A DNA stretch of 64,000 nt. Source: Bacillus sp. OxB-1 (GTDB lineage: Bacteria > Bacillota > Bacilli > Bacillales_A > Planococcaceae). The notes beneath the pieces were generated by a model that saw only the letters and a program-made list of their open reading frames with translations, ran no database searches and was not told the DNA's origin. Location: the NCBI RefSeq assembly GCF_000829195.1, contig NZ_AP013294.1:372001-436000 (forward strand). The letters run 5' to 3'. Positions 8,002 to 17,249 of this stretch are shown in pieces (position 1 is the first letter of the stretch; the number at the start of each line of letters is the position of its first letter). The position numbers and the translations under genes are program-made.

Positions 8002-10446
8002 TTACTGCTCTAGTTTCGGCAATTTTTCAACGAGCTTCTCGTGAACCCGCATGATGCCCCACATGCCTTGTTCAATATCCCATCGGATATTCCCGGAGCG
8101 GTATAAATAGTCGCCCGGAAATTTCCCGTATGCTCCCGCTCCCCCAAGCAACTCCAAGTTCTTGGCCGCCCCTGCGACATGAAATCCGACAAAGGCCTCT
8201 GTCCGGGATTCGATATCTTTCGTATCGAACCGCCATCGATGCCCATGCAAATGAAAAGAATGCGCTCTTCTTCTTTCCGCCGGCGTCACGAGCCGGATGG
8301 TTACCGGATCTCCCACATAACATTCAAACACGGGAGTCGCCGGGTCCCCAAACACCTTGGAACTGAACAACTCATGCAGCTCAGGATTTTTGCGATAACG
8401 GTTGATCAACCGCTCGCTCCGATAATTGATCCCCCGGGATCCTTGATCATAAGTGTCCAACAAATCTTCATCGATTTCCGTAGGCGGCACCAAAATTCCA
8501 TCAACCGGATCGAAGATGACCTGCCCTTGTTTGTCATACAATCGGATTCCATCGTGCATGATTACAACAAATTCCCGGATATCGGGCAAGAACGGATTGC
8601 GCAACACGACATTCGCCCCTGTTTTCACAGGCTGTAATGTGTACGGATCCACATACTTCGTGCCCCTCGGCTCCGCAATGAAGGCCCCGAACGCACCTTG
8701 CGATTTATGATTGCGAATGTCCGCCATATCCCACAAACCGCAAACGCCTACTTGAGAATCCACCCCCCATCGATACGTCCGCTTCTCTCCCGGTCCCACC
8801 GTTTGATCGCCGTTGAATCCAACCGTTTCCCCGGCCGACGTTTTAACATCGTATTGAATCAATTGAGGATGCAAGGAAATCCGTAGGGACGGCGGATAAC
8901 ACGCTTGTTCTTTCACGACAGGGTAGGGATAGATGCCGTCTGGGAACGGAAATTTATCCAACTCCAACTCGCTCGTCAACGTAACTTCCACGGTATCCCC
9001 CACATTGGCCCGAAGAATCAGCGGTTCCGGACGTTTCTTCCCTTTTAAAATGGCTTCCCGATCTTCCCGCAAAGCAAAAATGATGCCGTGTGGATCATGG
9101 TCGCCGAAATCGTTATAGAGAAGCGGAGTTTGGAAAGCGACTACATCGAATTTACGGATGGGCCCCTTCACAGGGCGAACACTCGGATCCTCCGCTTGCG
9201 GCGGCTTCGAACCCGTATATTCCGGCAACGGTTTGGACCGTTTCAACGGCTCGGGCCGATCTGACAGCGTAATCAGATCCGGCACTTTCTCATCATAAGC
9301 CCGGATCAATCCCCAAAGCCCATTCCATAAATCCTCCTCCGTCTCAAACGCCCAGAGATAGTCGCCGGCCCTTTCGATATACGTTTCCATCGTGAAGGAT
9401 TCCGAAATTCCGATATGCTCCTGATCTTTTAAAGAGGAGTACAAGCTGCCGCGCTCCTTATGCCATCTCAGCCCATGTACGTTGAAACTATGGGATTCCT
9501 CCTGCGAGCCCTGCAGGAGCCGGATGCGAATCGAATCGCCCTCATATGCCCGTAGAATAGGCGTCACGGGATCCCCATTCTGATAGGAACTGAATGTATA
9601 GGCGGGATCGCAATCTTCCCCTAACCGGAATTGCAGCCGCTCGTTCTTATAATTCACGCCGAATAAACCCGGATCATCATCGGAACTTGGATATCTCGGA
9701 GGTTGCAGCGGTTTTCCGTGCCGATCGAACAATAGAGTGAAATCCTGGACAAATAAAGCGAAATCCCGGTAATCCGGAATCAATGGATGCTTTGCCGTGA
9801 TTTGCGTTCCGTGCACCACAGGCTTTCCAGTTCGCGGATCGAGGAATTCTGTGAAACGAGGATGGACGACGCCTGAGCCGAACACACCATGCTGCTGATG
9901 GGCGTTCGGGTAGAGATGATCATGGAAAAACCAAGCCTTTACTTCGACTTCAGCATAATAGGAATATTGAATTGTTTCACCCGGCAATACAGAAGAATCA
10001 TAGTTCCAACCGACATTCGCTCCATCATTCACGAGCACATCGAATTTGACGAAATGAATATGGAACCCGTTTTCATAAGTCCGGGTGACCAATTGAAACG
10101 CATCCCCATCCAAAAGATGCGGCAATCGATTTGTATAATTAATGCGGAAACAAGTATGGGCCGGTGCATGGATGACTAGAGGCTCCGGCTCTTTCCTCCC
10201 CGCGCAAATATCCTCCAAGTCTTCATCCAACACATAGATCCTGCCCTTGGGATCATGCCACCCTTGTTTGTTGTACGTAATAGGCAGCTCGATCAATGAA
10301 ATATTGAATTCACGGACTTCTGTAAATGGCCACTCTTGTACGGTTCCGATATGCGGCAACGCTAGCGAGCGGGGCCAAAATAAGTAAAATGCAACCAACC
10401 CAAGAGCGAGGACAACGATACCCCAGACGATTCTCAGCAACGGCAT
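8002..10446 (-). CDS. MnxG-like multicopper oxidase
   Basis: An 814-residue protein with one N-terminal membrane segment (residues about 5-24) and two large cupredoxin-rich halves. Copper-type motifs are HIHFVKFDV, WFFHDHLYPNAHQQHG, HSFNVHGLRWH and HSFHLHGHRWRF. They resemble the MnxG class of large oxidases that deposit Mn(IV) on spores of marine Bacillus. The usual C-terminal HCHxxxHxxxGM site is not visible. Both halves end instead in GDYLxx...GxWGxxR segments (WNGLWGLIRAY and IEQGMWGIMRVH). Activity is therefore uncertain. It lies just downstream of two small membrane proteins and ends 79 bases beyond the converging spore-type gene. Start ATG 10446 follows AAAGGAAGG, and a TTG six bases farther in is an alternative. 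Confidence 0.82.
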   Translation of the reverse strand: MPLLRIVWGIVVLALGLVAFYLFWPRSLALPHIGTVQEWPFTEVREFNISLIELPITYNKQGWHDPKGRIYVLDEDLEDICAGRKEPEPLVIHAPAHTCFRINYTNRLPHLLDGDAFQLVTRTYENGFHIHFVKFDVLVNDGANVGWNYDSSVLPGETIQYSYYAEVEVKAWFFHDHLYPNAHQQHGVFGSGVVHPRFTEFLDPRTGKPVVHGTQITAKHPLIPDYRDFALFVQDFTLLFDRHGKPLQPPRYPSSDDDPGLFGVNYKNERLQFRLGEDCDPAYTFSSYQNGDPVTPILRAYEGDSIRIRLLQGSQEESHSFNVHGLRWHKERGSLYSSLKDQEHIGISESFTMETYIERAGDYLWAFETEEDLWNGLWGLIRAYDEKVPDLITLSDRPEPLKRSKPLPEYTGSKPPQAEDPSVRPVKGPIRKFDVVAFQTPLLYNDFGDHDPHGIIFALREDREAILKGKKRPEPLILRANVGDTVEVTLTSELELDKFPFPDGIYPYPVVKEQACYPPSLRISLHPQLIQYDVKTSAGETVGFNGDQTVGPGEKRTYRWGVDSQVGVCGLWDMADIRNHKSQGAFGAFIAEPRGTKYVDPYTLQPVKTGANVVLRNPFLPDIREFVVIMHDGIRLYDKQGQVIFDPVDGILVPPTEIDEDLLDTYDQGSRGINYRSERLINRYRKNPELHELFSSKVFGDPATPVFECYVGDPVTIRLVTPAERRRAHSFHLHGHRWRFDTKDIESRTEAFVGFHVAGAAKNLELLGGAGAYGKFPGDYLYRSGNIRWDIEQGMWGIMRVHEKLVEKLPKLEQ

Positions 10447-10453
10447 CCTTCCT

Positions 10454-10912
10454 TTATTTTTTTAGCGAATAGCGGACAACAGAGTGGACGAGCGTATGAA
10501 GGCCGGCACAAAAAATGACGAATCTTATGAGATTGGAGGTGATGAATGCTTCCGTTTCCATCGGGATGTTGCAAAGCGCCGGATTCTGAAGGACAGCACC
10601 GAACATCATGCCCATCATTCCGCCAAGAGTCCCGTTCTACACGCTGTTCAAAGAGGCGGGTGCTTTCATGAATGAACCGAATTGCCAACCGATCCAAACA
10701 CCTGCGAAGAAAGGGAGAAAATACGTAACCGGATGAGCAGGGAGGAGTAAATTCAAATAAAGGGCAATGACGAATGAAGAAATCGAGGCCAATGCCGTAC
10801 ACATCGCCTTCGTATACCGATCGTCAAAAAGTAAGTGCTTCTTTCGGAACACTTGATAGATAATCCCCATTTCACCGACATTCCAAAAAAGTAAAACTAG
10901 GATGAGCAGCAA
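10454..10912 (-). pseudogene. Small membrane protein interrupted by an amber stop
   Basis: The frame from TTG 10912 encodes 91 residues and then meets TAG at 10637-10639. It continues open for another 60 residues to TAA at 10454. The joined product would be about 152 residues with three or four membrane segments. The part after the stop (NGTLGGMMGMMFGAVLQNP) is plausible protein and resembles NGAVVGLMSPMIGTVV in the gene just upstream, so the stop is a disabling mutation rather than a natural end. It is part of an apparent three-gene operon ending in the multicopper oxidase. It could also be a sequencing error. Confidence 0.7.
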
Positions 10913-10918
10913 TGTGCC

Positions 10919-11335
10919 TCACGACCTTTGAATGGAACTCAAAATCACCATTAAACTGATGACAAATAAGATGTGGAGACTCCAAACGAATAGCACGGGC
11001 ATCTCGACGACAGTCCCAATCATCGGTGACATCAATCCGACAACGGCTCCATTCGTCAGGCCTGTCACAAACGTCTGATAATCAAAAAGATGTCCAAATA
11101 CGGCCCCCGTCCCCATCCCAACCAGTGCGGATAGCATCGTAATATACGTAAAATGAAAAGGGAATTGAAGGATGAACAGAACACCGGACAGCATGGCCAT
11201 CATTCCGCCCATTGCCATGCTAATATTCATCCCTAGCTGAAAGCCGATCCGTTTCTTGATTTTCCGCACATACAAATAAAAGCCGAAAAACAGACAACTA
11301 TCCAAGTATAGGAAGAGCCAGATTATCGTATCCAT
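10919..11335 (-). CDS. Small polytopic membrane protein
   Basis: A 138-residue hydrophobic protein with about four predicted membrane helices, of a family I do not recognise. Glycine/methionine-rich stretches (MAMGGMMAMLSGVLF and GLMSPMIGTVVEMP) recur in the next, broken gene, suggesting paralogous partners. The ATG at 11335 is preceded by AAGGGGGAT. It starts the run towards the MnxG-like oxidase, separated from the next gene by only six bases. Methionine-rich helices could handle copper. That is speculation from context. Confidence 0.72.
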   Translation of the reverse strand: MDTIIWLFLYLDSCLFFGFYLYVRKIKKRIGFQLGMNISMAMGGMMAMLSGVLFILQFPFHFTYITMLSALVGMGTGAVFGHLFDYQTFVTGLTNGAVVGLMSPMIGTVVEMPVLFVWSLHILFVISLMVILSSIQRS

Positions 11336-11527
11336 TCCGGGGATCCCCCTTCCTCTCTCTTTACGCTATGACATGGGGTATGCAAACGGAAGTTGTCCTT
11401 CGATTGCAGCGGAGTAGATTCTCTTTTCACGGCGGGTGCCCTTTCGTTTTACCTCCTTTGTACATACAATACCAAAGGGATTTTCCCGAATATAATTCGT
11501 TCCAGTTGAAGGAAAGGAGGAAAACAA

Positions 11528-12289
11528 ATGGAGCGATGTCCAAAATGTCATCAAGACATTTTTTGTACATGCGGCGAAGCCACAAGAGGGAAACGGGGAC
11601 CGCGAGGCTATCAAGGACCACCTGGTGAACCGGGCTGTCCCGGACCACCGGGCGAACGTGGAGAACCGGGACCGCCTGGCCCAAAGGGGGAACGCGGTCC
11701 ACGGGGATTTCACGGATTGGAAGGACTGCCGGGTGAACGGGGTGAAAAAGGAGAACAAGGAGAAAAAGGCGAGCGCGGACCTCAGGGAGAACGGGGGCCA
11801 CGGGGGCCTGCGGGGTCTCCTGGACCGAAAGGGGAACGCGGAGAACGAGGGCCGAAAGGATCTACAGGGCCACCGGGGCCTCGAGGAGAAACGGGACCTG
11901 CCGGAACATCCGATTCGGCTTACGGGTTTGCCCATACGGATACCCGCCAATCGACATCCGGTCCGATCCACCTGCCGGTTACCGGTCCGTTGAGAGAGGT
12001 GGCGCCGGCAGAAGCCGGATTGCAAGTGAATAAGGATGGTGTCTATCAAATCAGTTATCAAGTCTTGTTGGATTCCAAAATGATCAGCTGCGACCCTTCC
12101 TCTTTCTATCTGAAAGTAAACGGCGGCGATGCCCCCCTTCCTTCCATGACCGAATCAACGACTTCCGCAACTTTGACTTCCACCCAGCTGCTCGCCTTAC
12201 AAGCGGGCGACGTGATCCAGGTCGTTGCCCACTTGCAGGAACATTGCAGCTACAAGTATGCCAGTCTACTCATTCTTCAAGTCGGATAA
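11528..12289 (+). CDS. Collagen-like spore surface protein, BclA type
   Basis: A 253-residue protein with a short Cys-containing head ([19 protein letters not shown]). About 36 Gly-X-Y triplets follow (roughly residues 20-127, rich in GERGPRG and GPPGPKGE). The C-terminal domain of about 120 residues carries [17 protein letters not shown] and [16 protein letters not shown], the C1q/TNF-like fold seen in Bacillus exosporium BclA proteins. It likely forms trimeric filaments on the spore. The start follows AAGGAAAGGAGG at good distance. No signal peptide is present, as expected for proteins assembled from the mother cell. A terminator follows. Confidence 0.9.
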   Translation: MERCPKCHQDIFCTCGEATRGKRGPRGYQGPPGEPGCPGPPGERGEPGPPGPKGERGPRGFHGLEGLPGERGEKGEQGEKGERGPQGERGPRGPAGSPGPKGERGERGPKGSTGPPGPRGETGPAGTSDSAYGFAHTDTRQSTSGPIHLPVTGPLREVAPAEAGLQVNKDGVYQISYQVLLDSKMISCDPSSFYLKVNGGDAPLPSMTESTTSATLTSTQLLALQAGDVIQVVAHLQEHCSYKYASLLILQVG

Positions 12290-12298
12290 TTCAACCTA

Positions 12299-12336
12299 AA
12301 AAACATCCTGCAGGTGAAAACCCGTCAGGATGTTTT
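12299..12336. terminator. Bidirectional terminator between the collagen gene and lutC
   Basis: The stem AAAACATCCTG / CAGGATGTTTTT serves both convergent genes, with A and T runs on both sides. Confidence 0.88.
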
Positions 12337-12341
12337 TCATT

Positions 12342-13064
12342 TTACAAATCTTCTATCACAATATATGTCGCATTCACCGGGCCATGGACACCGACGACGA
12401 GAATCATTTCGATATCGGCGGAGTTGCTCGGGCCCGTGATGAAATTGATGCATGACGCGAGCTGTTCACCGTTCTTTGTTTTCTCGCGGATCGCCCGGGC
12501 CGCTTGGGTCATCCGTGGGACAATTGTACTTTTCGGGATGAGGATGATGGACTTGAATGGCAAGAAGCTGACCGTCCGCCCCTTATCCGGCTCGCTGAAT
12601 AAAACCGCCGTTCCCGATTCGGCCAGGGTCATGTCGCTGATGGTGATGCCGACATTGGCCTGCTCTGCGAACTGGATATTGGCTTCGCCCTGCTCCGGGT
12701 TCCATACATGCAGATCGATATTCTCAGCGGGCCAAGTTTCGTTGAACAAAGGGGCCAAGCCGAACTTCTCAAACCGCTCATCTTTCCACGTAATGACAGG
12801 ACCGCCGCCGTAATCAGCCACGACTTGATGAAGCCGGTCGGGCAAGCCTGCCAGATCGGTCGTCTCCAAATCCGTATGGATGACAAGACATTGGGTTTTC
12901 AGTACTTCTAGCAATTCGTCAGGCGTGGCATTTTTCAAAACATCATCCTGGGGCTGGCGGCTCCATTGCGGACGTGGTACATCCGTCGCAATCGAATCCC
13001 TGCCGAGCCGGTTGGCCAGCTTACCAAGGAATTTGTCCCGATTTTGGATAGTTCCCGTCATCAT
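12342..13064 (-). CDS. lutC: Lactate utilization protein C
   Basis: A 240-residue member of the LUD domain family and third subunit of the iron-sulfur L-lactate oxidation complex. Family sequences such as [35 protein letters not shown] and [22 protein letters not shown] are clear. Two adjacent ATGs open the gene behind GAAAGGAGAAG. The start overlaps the lutB stop (ATGA). It is the last gene of lutABC and ends in a shared terminator. Confidence 0.95.
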   Translation of the reverse strand: MMTGTIQNRDKFLGKLANRLGRDSIATDVPRPQWSRQPQDDVLKNATPDELLEVLKTQCLVIHTDLETTDLAGLPDRLHQVVADYGGGPVITWKDERFEKFGLAPLFNETWPAENIDLHVWNPEQGEANIQFAEQANVGITISDMTLAESGTAVLFSEPDKGRTVSFLPFKSIILIPKSTIVPRMTQAARAIREKTKNGEQLASCINFITGPSNSADIEMILVVGVHGPVNATYIVIEDL

Positions 13065-14488
13065 TCGTCTTCTCCTTTCGGGCGGTTTTTGAACCAGTCG
13101 CGGAACCGCTCTTTATGCGGTGCCGGAAATTCCCGGATTTCCGTCCACGCTTTCAATGGGCCGACACCTTTGGAAATTTTGTCACCCGCTGTGAAGGGGT
13201 TCATTGCCGTAGGTGCAAATTTGGAGCCCATCTTATAAAGCGCAGGCGATGCCGCACCCAAACCGAATGCTTTCATCGCCAATTTCTCTGAAATCGGTGC
13301 CCTGCCTTCCTTCTCGACAATCACTTGCCGATGCTTGTGGAGCAAGTCATGAAGCGGGATTTTCACCGGGCAGACTTCCGTACACGCTCCGCATAACGTG
13401 GAAGCGTACGGCAGTTCCTTGTAGTCATCATATCCGCCAAGCAGCGGAGACAGGACAGCGCCGATCGGACCCGAATAGATCGAGCCGTACGAGTGGCCGC
13501 CGACATGCCGGTACACTGGGCAAATATTGGCGCACGCCCCGCAGCGGATACATTGCAGGATCGACTGGAACTCGCTGCCCAGAATATCCGAACGCCCATT
13601 ATCGACGATGACCAAGTGGAATTCCTCCGGTCCATCGACTTCCCCCGCGGCCTTAGGTCCTGTCAGAACTGTCACATAGCTCGGCAATTTTTGCCCGACG
13701 GCACTGCGAGACAATAAACCGACGAGCACTTCCAACTCCTCGAATGTCGGGACGAGCCGCTCCATCCCCATGACGGTAATTTGCGTTTTCGGCAGTGCCG
13801 TCGCCAGGTCGGCATTCCCTTCATTCGTCACGAGGCAGATTGATCCTGTTTCAGCAACAGCGAAATTGCAGCCTGTGATGCCGATATCTGCCGTCAAATA
13901 ATCTTCCCGCAACATTTTACGGGCATGCAGCGTGAGCTCTTCCACCTTCTCCGTCCCTTGGTAATCCAATTTTTCTGTAAATACATCGCGCACTTGTTCT
14001 TTGTTTTTATGCAAAGCTGGAGCGACAATATGGGAAGGGGGATCATGGTCGTCGACTTGCAAAATATACTCGCCTAAGTCCGTTTCGATGACTTCGCATC
14101 CCGCCTTCTCCAAGTTCGCATTCAAATCGATTTCCTCTGTCACCATCGATTTCGATTTGACGACTTTTTTGGCTTCTTTCTTTTTCGCGACCTCGACAAT
14201 ATAACGATTGGCCTCTTCCGCAGTCTCCGCAAAAAAGACATGCCCCCCGCGCTTGGCCACATTCTCACTTAGTTCATTCAAATAGAAATCAAGGTTGGCG
14301 AGAACATGCTGACGGATTTCTTCGCCCAAAGAGCGCCAGTCTTCCCAATTTCCAAGCTCTTCCGCTGCTGCAAGCCGCCTGTTTTCCAAACGATCTTGAG
14401 CGGCTGACACCGCTCCGCGCATGAAATCATCGTGGAGTCCCGTGTCGACTCGTTCTTTAAAATTATCCGTTCCGATTTTCATAGGCAT
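13061..14488 (-). CDS. lutB: Lactate utilization iron-sulfur protein B
   Basis: A 475-residue protein with an N-terminal LUD domain ([21 protein letters not shown]) and a ferredoxin-type double cluster: [16 protein letters not shown] and [14 protein letters not shown]. It carries electrons in LutABC-dependent oxidation of L-lactate to pyruvate. The ATG at 14488 follows GGGAGG ten bases upstream. It is 19 bases after lutA and overlaps lutC, so the three form one operon. Confidence 0.96.
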   Translation of the reverse strand: MPMKIGTDNFKERVDTGLHDDFMRGAVSAAQDRLENRRLAAAEELGNWEDWRSLGEEIRQHVLANLDFYLNELSENVAKRGGHVFFAETAEEANRYIVEVAKKKEAKKVVKSKSMVTEEIDLNANLEKAGCEVIETDLGEYILQVDDHDPPSHIVAPALHKNKEQVRDVFTEKLDYQGTEKVEELTLHARKMLREDYLTADIGITGCNFAVAETGSICLVTNEGNADLATALPKTQITVMGMERLVPTFEELEVLVGLLSRSAVGQKLPSYVTVLTGPKAAGEVDGPEEFHLVIVDNGRSDILGSEFQSILQCIRCGACANICPVYRHVGGHSYGSIYSGPIGAVLSPLLGGYDDYKELPYASTLCGACTEVCPVKIPLHDLLHKHRQVIVEKEGRAPISEKLAMKAFGLGAASPALYKMGSKFAPTAMNPFTAGDKISKGVGPLKAWTEIREFPAPHKERFRDWFKNRPKGEDE

Positions 14489-14507
14489 TTGACATACACC
14501 TCCCGTT

Positions 14508-15224
14508 TCATCGACTATTCAATACTTCTGCAATGTGCATCACTTTCAACGGAGCACCGACCCGTTCCATCCGGCCGCCGATATTCATCAAGCAGCCCGC
14601 ATCTGCCCCGATCAGGATCTCCGCTTCCGTCTCTTCCGCATGCTGCACTTTCTCGTCAACCATCTGTTCCGAAATTTGCGCCATCTTCACCGAGAAAGTA
14701 CCGCCGAAGCCGCAGCATTGATGCTTATTCGGCAACTCCGTGAATTCCAGACCTTTGACCTGTTTCAGCAGTTTAACCGGCGCTTCTTTGACACCGAGCA
14801 GCCGGGTCATATGACAGGACGTGTGGAACGTCGCTTTCCCTTCCAAACGGGCGCCAACATCTTCCACTTTCAAGACATCGACAATAAATTCCGTCAATTC
14901 AAATGTCTTCTCCGCCAATTTCTTAGCTTTCGGCTCCCAAATTGGGTCCCCTTCGAAAATATGTTGATATTCATGGAACATATAAGCACAGGAGCCGGAA
15001 GGACAGACAATCACTTCCGCATCTTGGAACGTATCGATCATCTTCTTCATCGCTTCTTTGGAATCTTTCACATAACCCGAATTGTACGCAGGTTGGCCGC
15101 AACACACTTGCGACTCCGGAAATTCAACCTGGCAGCCAAGGCGTTCCAATAACTCTACCGTCGCCTTGCCGACGTTCGTTTGGAACATATCTACCAAACA
15201 GGTGGCAAACAAGGTCACTTTCAT
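14508..15224 (-). CDS. lutA: Lactate utilization protein A
   Basis: A 238-residue CCG-domain protein. Two cysteine-rich motifs are present: [14 protein letters not shown] and [14 protein letters not shown], each with its upstream cysteine partners (FATCLVDMF and [13 protein letters not shown]). They bind the iron-sulfur centre that takes electrons from lactate. The ATG at 15224 is chosen because GGGAG stands nine bases before it. Another in-frame ATG nine bases upstream abuts that site. It is the first gene of lutABC. No LutR-type regulator lies nearby. Confidence 0.95.
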   Translation of the reverse strand: MKVTLFATCLVDMFQTNVGKATVELLERLGCQVEFPESQVCCGQPAYNSGYVKDSKEAMKKMIDTFQDAEVIVCPSGSCAYMFHEYQHIFEGDPIWEPKAKKLAEKTFELTEFIVDVLKVEDVGARLEGKATFHTSCHMTRLLGVKEAPVKLLKQVKGLEFTELPNKHQCCGFGGTFSVKMAQISEQMVDEKVQHAEETEAEILIGADAGCLMNIGGRMERVGAPLKVMHIAEVLNSR

Positions 15225-15343
15225 ACGAGGCATCTCCCTTCCGATCGATGACGCACCGCGCCACCGCGACCGCCTAAATCATGACTGTCTAGTTTTATAG
15301 TAACACTGTGGAAAGATGCACTCAATAGGGGATGAGAATGAGA

Positions 15344-15505
15344 CGTTGGGAGGTTTGGCGGGAATGTTGTAAGGTAGTTCAGGCACGTTTCGAGGTTTGG
15401 TGGGAACGTTGTGGAGTGGTGGGGGTTCGTTTCGAAATGCGGTGAGGATGTTGTGTAGTGGTCAGGGTTCGTTTCGAAGTTTGGTGAGGATGTTGAGAGG
15501 TGGGG
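15344..15505. repeat. 42-bp tandem repeat, about 3.9 copies
   Basis: Copies start at 15344, 15386, 15428 and 15470. Each contains CGTTTCGAxGTTTGGTGxGGA followed by a GTTGTGxAGTGG-type tail. Divergence increases towards the left end. It is intergenic, upstream of lutA, with no reading frame of substance. Confidence 0.85.
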
Positions 15506-15595
15506 GATGGTGTAGTAATTGATTCCAAACTTCCTGTTCCATCCAGCTTTGTAACTGTTACATTAGACGCGCCTTGGTCAGTGGTTGGCCAACTT

Positions 15596-15800
15596 CCTAC
15601 TTTCGTTGGACAACTCGACGGGATCGTTGGACATCACAAGCGAATGGTTGGACTTCTCCACCTCTTCGTTGGACAACTGGACGATGGTTGCACTACTCCC
15701 TACTTTCGTTGGACAACTCGACGGGATCGTTGGACATCACAAGCGAATGGTTGGACTTCTCCACCTCTTCGTTGGACATCGCAAGCGAATGTTGCTGGCA
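15596..15800. repeat. Word array with core TCGTTGGACA: 21-bp units inside a 103-bp duplication
   Basis: An 80-base block at 15596-15675 recurs identically at 15699-15778 (offset 103). Inside, units of about 21 bases begin with TCGTTGGACA or TGGTTGGACT. The last unit decays after 15790. Bases 15800-16034 carry no other feature I can identify. Confidence 0.85.
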
Positions 15801-16034
15801 TAGCACGGAATAATAGAAAGTCCTGAAGCGAAAGTCGTTGAAGCTGTCATTTTCCGTACCGCCGTTTCGTTAATTGTCGGTTAACTTAATCATTACCAAA
15901 CAACAATAGCCTATATTCTTTGAATTATTTTAAACAAGTTGCTCTTCGGCTCACAGTCCCGTATACTCGGGGTAATGTTTTCCATATCATGAGTAGAGGG
16001 GGTCAAACCAATTTTTCCAATTATAACTACTCTC

Positions 16035-16907
16035 ATGATGCTTGTTGCGTTGCCGGTCGTTTTTCTTTTTATTCTCTGGAGGGCAAATTTCAAAAGCCGG
16101 TTGGAGTGGCTCTTGGACGCCCTCACAACCACCCTTATCATCGTCTGGTTGTTTCGTTCGGGAAATTGGAGTTGGATCGGCTATCCCGTGCGATACTTGT
16201 GGCTCATCCTATTGATTATTGCCCTGGTGATTTCATGGAAAAAGACCCGCAAGCTACCATTGTTCATGAAGTATACGGGCAATCAGAAATTTTCCATTGG
16301 AATTTATGTCATCCTCTTGCTCGTGTTCGGGTTTTATAATGTATCGACCAGTACGGCCCATTCTGTGAATGAACAAACGTTGGACTTGGCGTTTCCATTG
16401 CTTGACGGAGCCTATTACGTAGGGCATGGCGGCGACCATGTGCTGTTAAACTATCACCATGCGCACCCGCCCCAGAAATATGCACTTGATATTGTCGGCA
16501 TCAACAAATGGGGCGCGCGGGCTTCGGGACTTTATCCCGAAGATCTTGAGAAGTATGTCATTTACGGAGCGACCCTCTATAGTCCTTGCACCGGGAGGGT
16601 GACAGACATGCACAACACTTCTCCTGACCTGACGCCCCCCGATTCGGACCCCGACCATCCGGTTGGCAACCATGTCGCGCTTGCCTGTGATGGCCATGAT
16701 GCGATCGTCTACTTGGCACATATGCAGGAAGGGAGTGTTCTCGTTCAGATGGGGGACGAAGTGCAGACAGGGCAACCGCTTGGAAAGGTGGGCAATTCCG
16801 GCAATACGAGCGAACCCCATTTGCACATCCATGCGGAGCTCGATGGGAAAGGAGTTCCTCTCACGTTTGACGGACGCTTCCTAGTAAGAAACCAGATTGT
16901 ACGATGA
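16035..16907 (+). CDS. Membrane-anchored M23-family metallopeptidase
   Basis: A 290-residue protein with three N-terminal membrane helices (residues about 1-110) and a LytM/M23 domain. Metal and active-site elements include HPPQKYALDI, GNHVALACDGHDAIVYLAHM and the closing HLHIHAE. It probably cuts peptide crosslinks in peptidoglycan outside the membrane, or is a degenerate sensor. The start is uncertain: the ATG pair at 16035 has no nearby ribosome-binding site. GAGGGGG lies about 35 bases upstream, eight bases before an in-frame ATT that would add eight residues. The gene stands alone and has its own terminator. Confidence 0.82.
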   Translation: MMLVALPVVFLFILWRANFKSRLEWLLDALTTTLIIVWLFRSGNWSWIGYPVRYLWLILLIIALVISWKKTRKLPLFMKYTGNQKFSIGIYVILLLVFGFYNVSTSTAHSVNEQTLDLAFPLLDGAYYVGHGGDHVLLNYHHAHPPQKYALDIVGINKWGARASGLYPEDLEKYVIYGATLYSPCTGRVTDMHNTSPDLTPPDSDPDHPVGNHVALACDGHDAIVYLAHMQEGSVLVQMGDEVQTGQPLGKVGNSGNTSEPHLHIHAELDGKGVPLTFDGRFLVRNQIVR

Positions 16908-16948
16908 AAAAACACCGGAAATCCCTGTTGGGTTTCTCCGGTGTTTTC
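16905..16948 (+). terminator. Terminator of the M23 peptidase gene
   Basis: AAAACACCGGA pairs with TCCGGTGTTTT around a short loop, directly after the stop codon. Confidence 0.88.
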
Positions 16949-16954
16949 CCATAT

Positions 16955-17110
16955 TTATCGGCCTTGTTGTTTTTTCATTTCGTCGGCGGCTTCCCTCTTG
17001 ATGTCTTCCACTTGCTGCTCCGCTTTTCGGGCAGCTTCATTGGCGATGCTTGCCGCGTCTTGTGAATTTTTATTCGGTCCGTCTTTGTCGCCAGCATAAC
17101 TTTTGCTCAT
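16955..17110 (-). CDS. Small hydrophilic protein, 51 residues
   Basis: A highly charged, Ala/Lys/Glu-rich protein (NEAARKAEQQVEDIKREAAD) likely to form a single amphipathic helix or coiled coil. ATG 17110 follows AGGAGG at eleven bases. I do not recognise the family. Its composition recalls small spore or stress proteins, but there is no diagnostic motif. It is transcribed alone and converges on the M23 peptidase gene. Confidence 0.6.
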   Translation of the reverse strand: MSKSYAGDKDGPNKNSQDAASIANEAARKAEQQVEDIKREAADEMKKQQGR

Positions 17111-17175
17111 CGTTTCGCACTCCTCCTGTCCATTTCTCATATTATTCCCATTTCTTCTGAATCAAAACAGGAACA

Positions 17176-17248
17176 ACTTGGTGACAGTCACCAAGTCAAT
17201 ATGGAAACAATTCGGAATAGTGTCTGATTTGTAATGGTGACTGTCACC
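17176..17248. repeat. Pair of GGTGACWGTCACC palindromes next to the ABC-F stop codon
   Basis: A near-perfect 21-base palindrome centred on GGTGACAGTCACC (17176-17196) and a 13-base palindrome GGTGACTGTCACC (17236-17248) bound a 73-base segment. The second ends one base before the ABC-F stop codon (TAA, 17250-17252). Related elements end two further genes at 18867-18963 and 21419-21482. Confidence 0.8.
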
Positions 17249-17249
17249 T

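Noticed and set aside
15500..15826. Plus-strand frames through the TCGTTGGACA array (RWTTRRDRWTS-like repeats)
   Set aside because: Three frames are open at once, as expected of a tandem repeat of 21 bases. Not a CRISPR either: spacers are too short and the units are degenerate.
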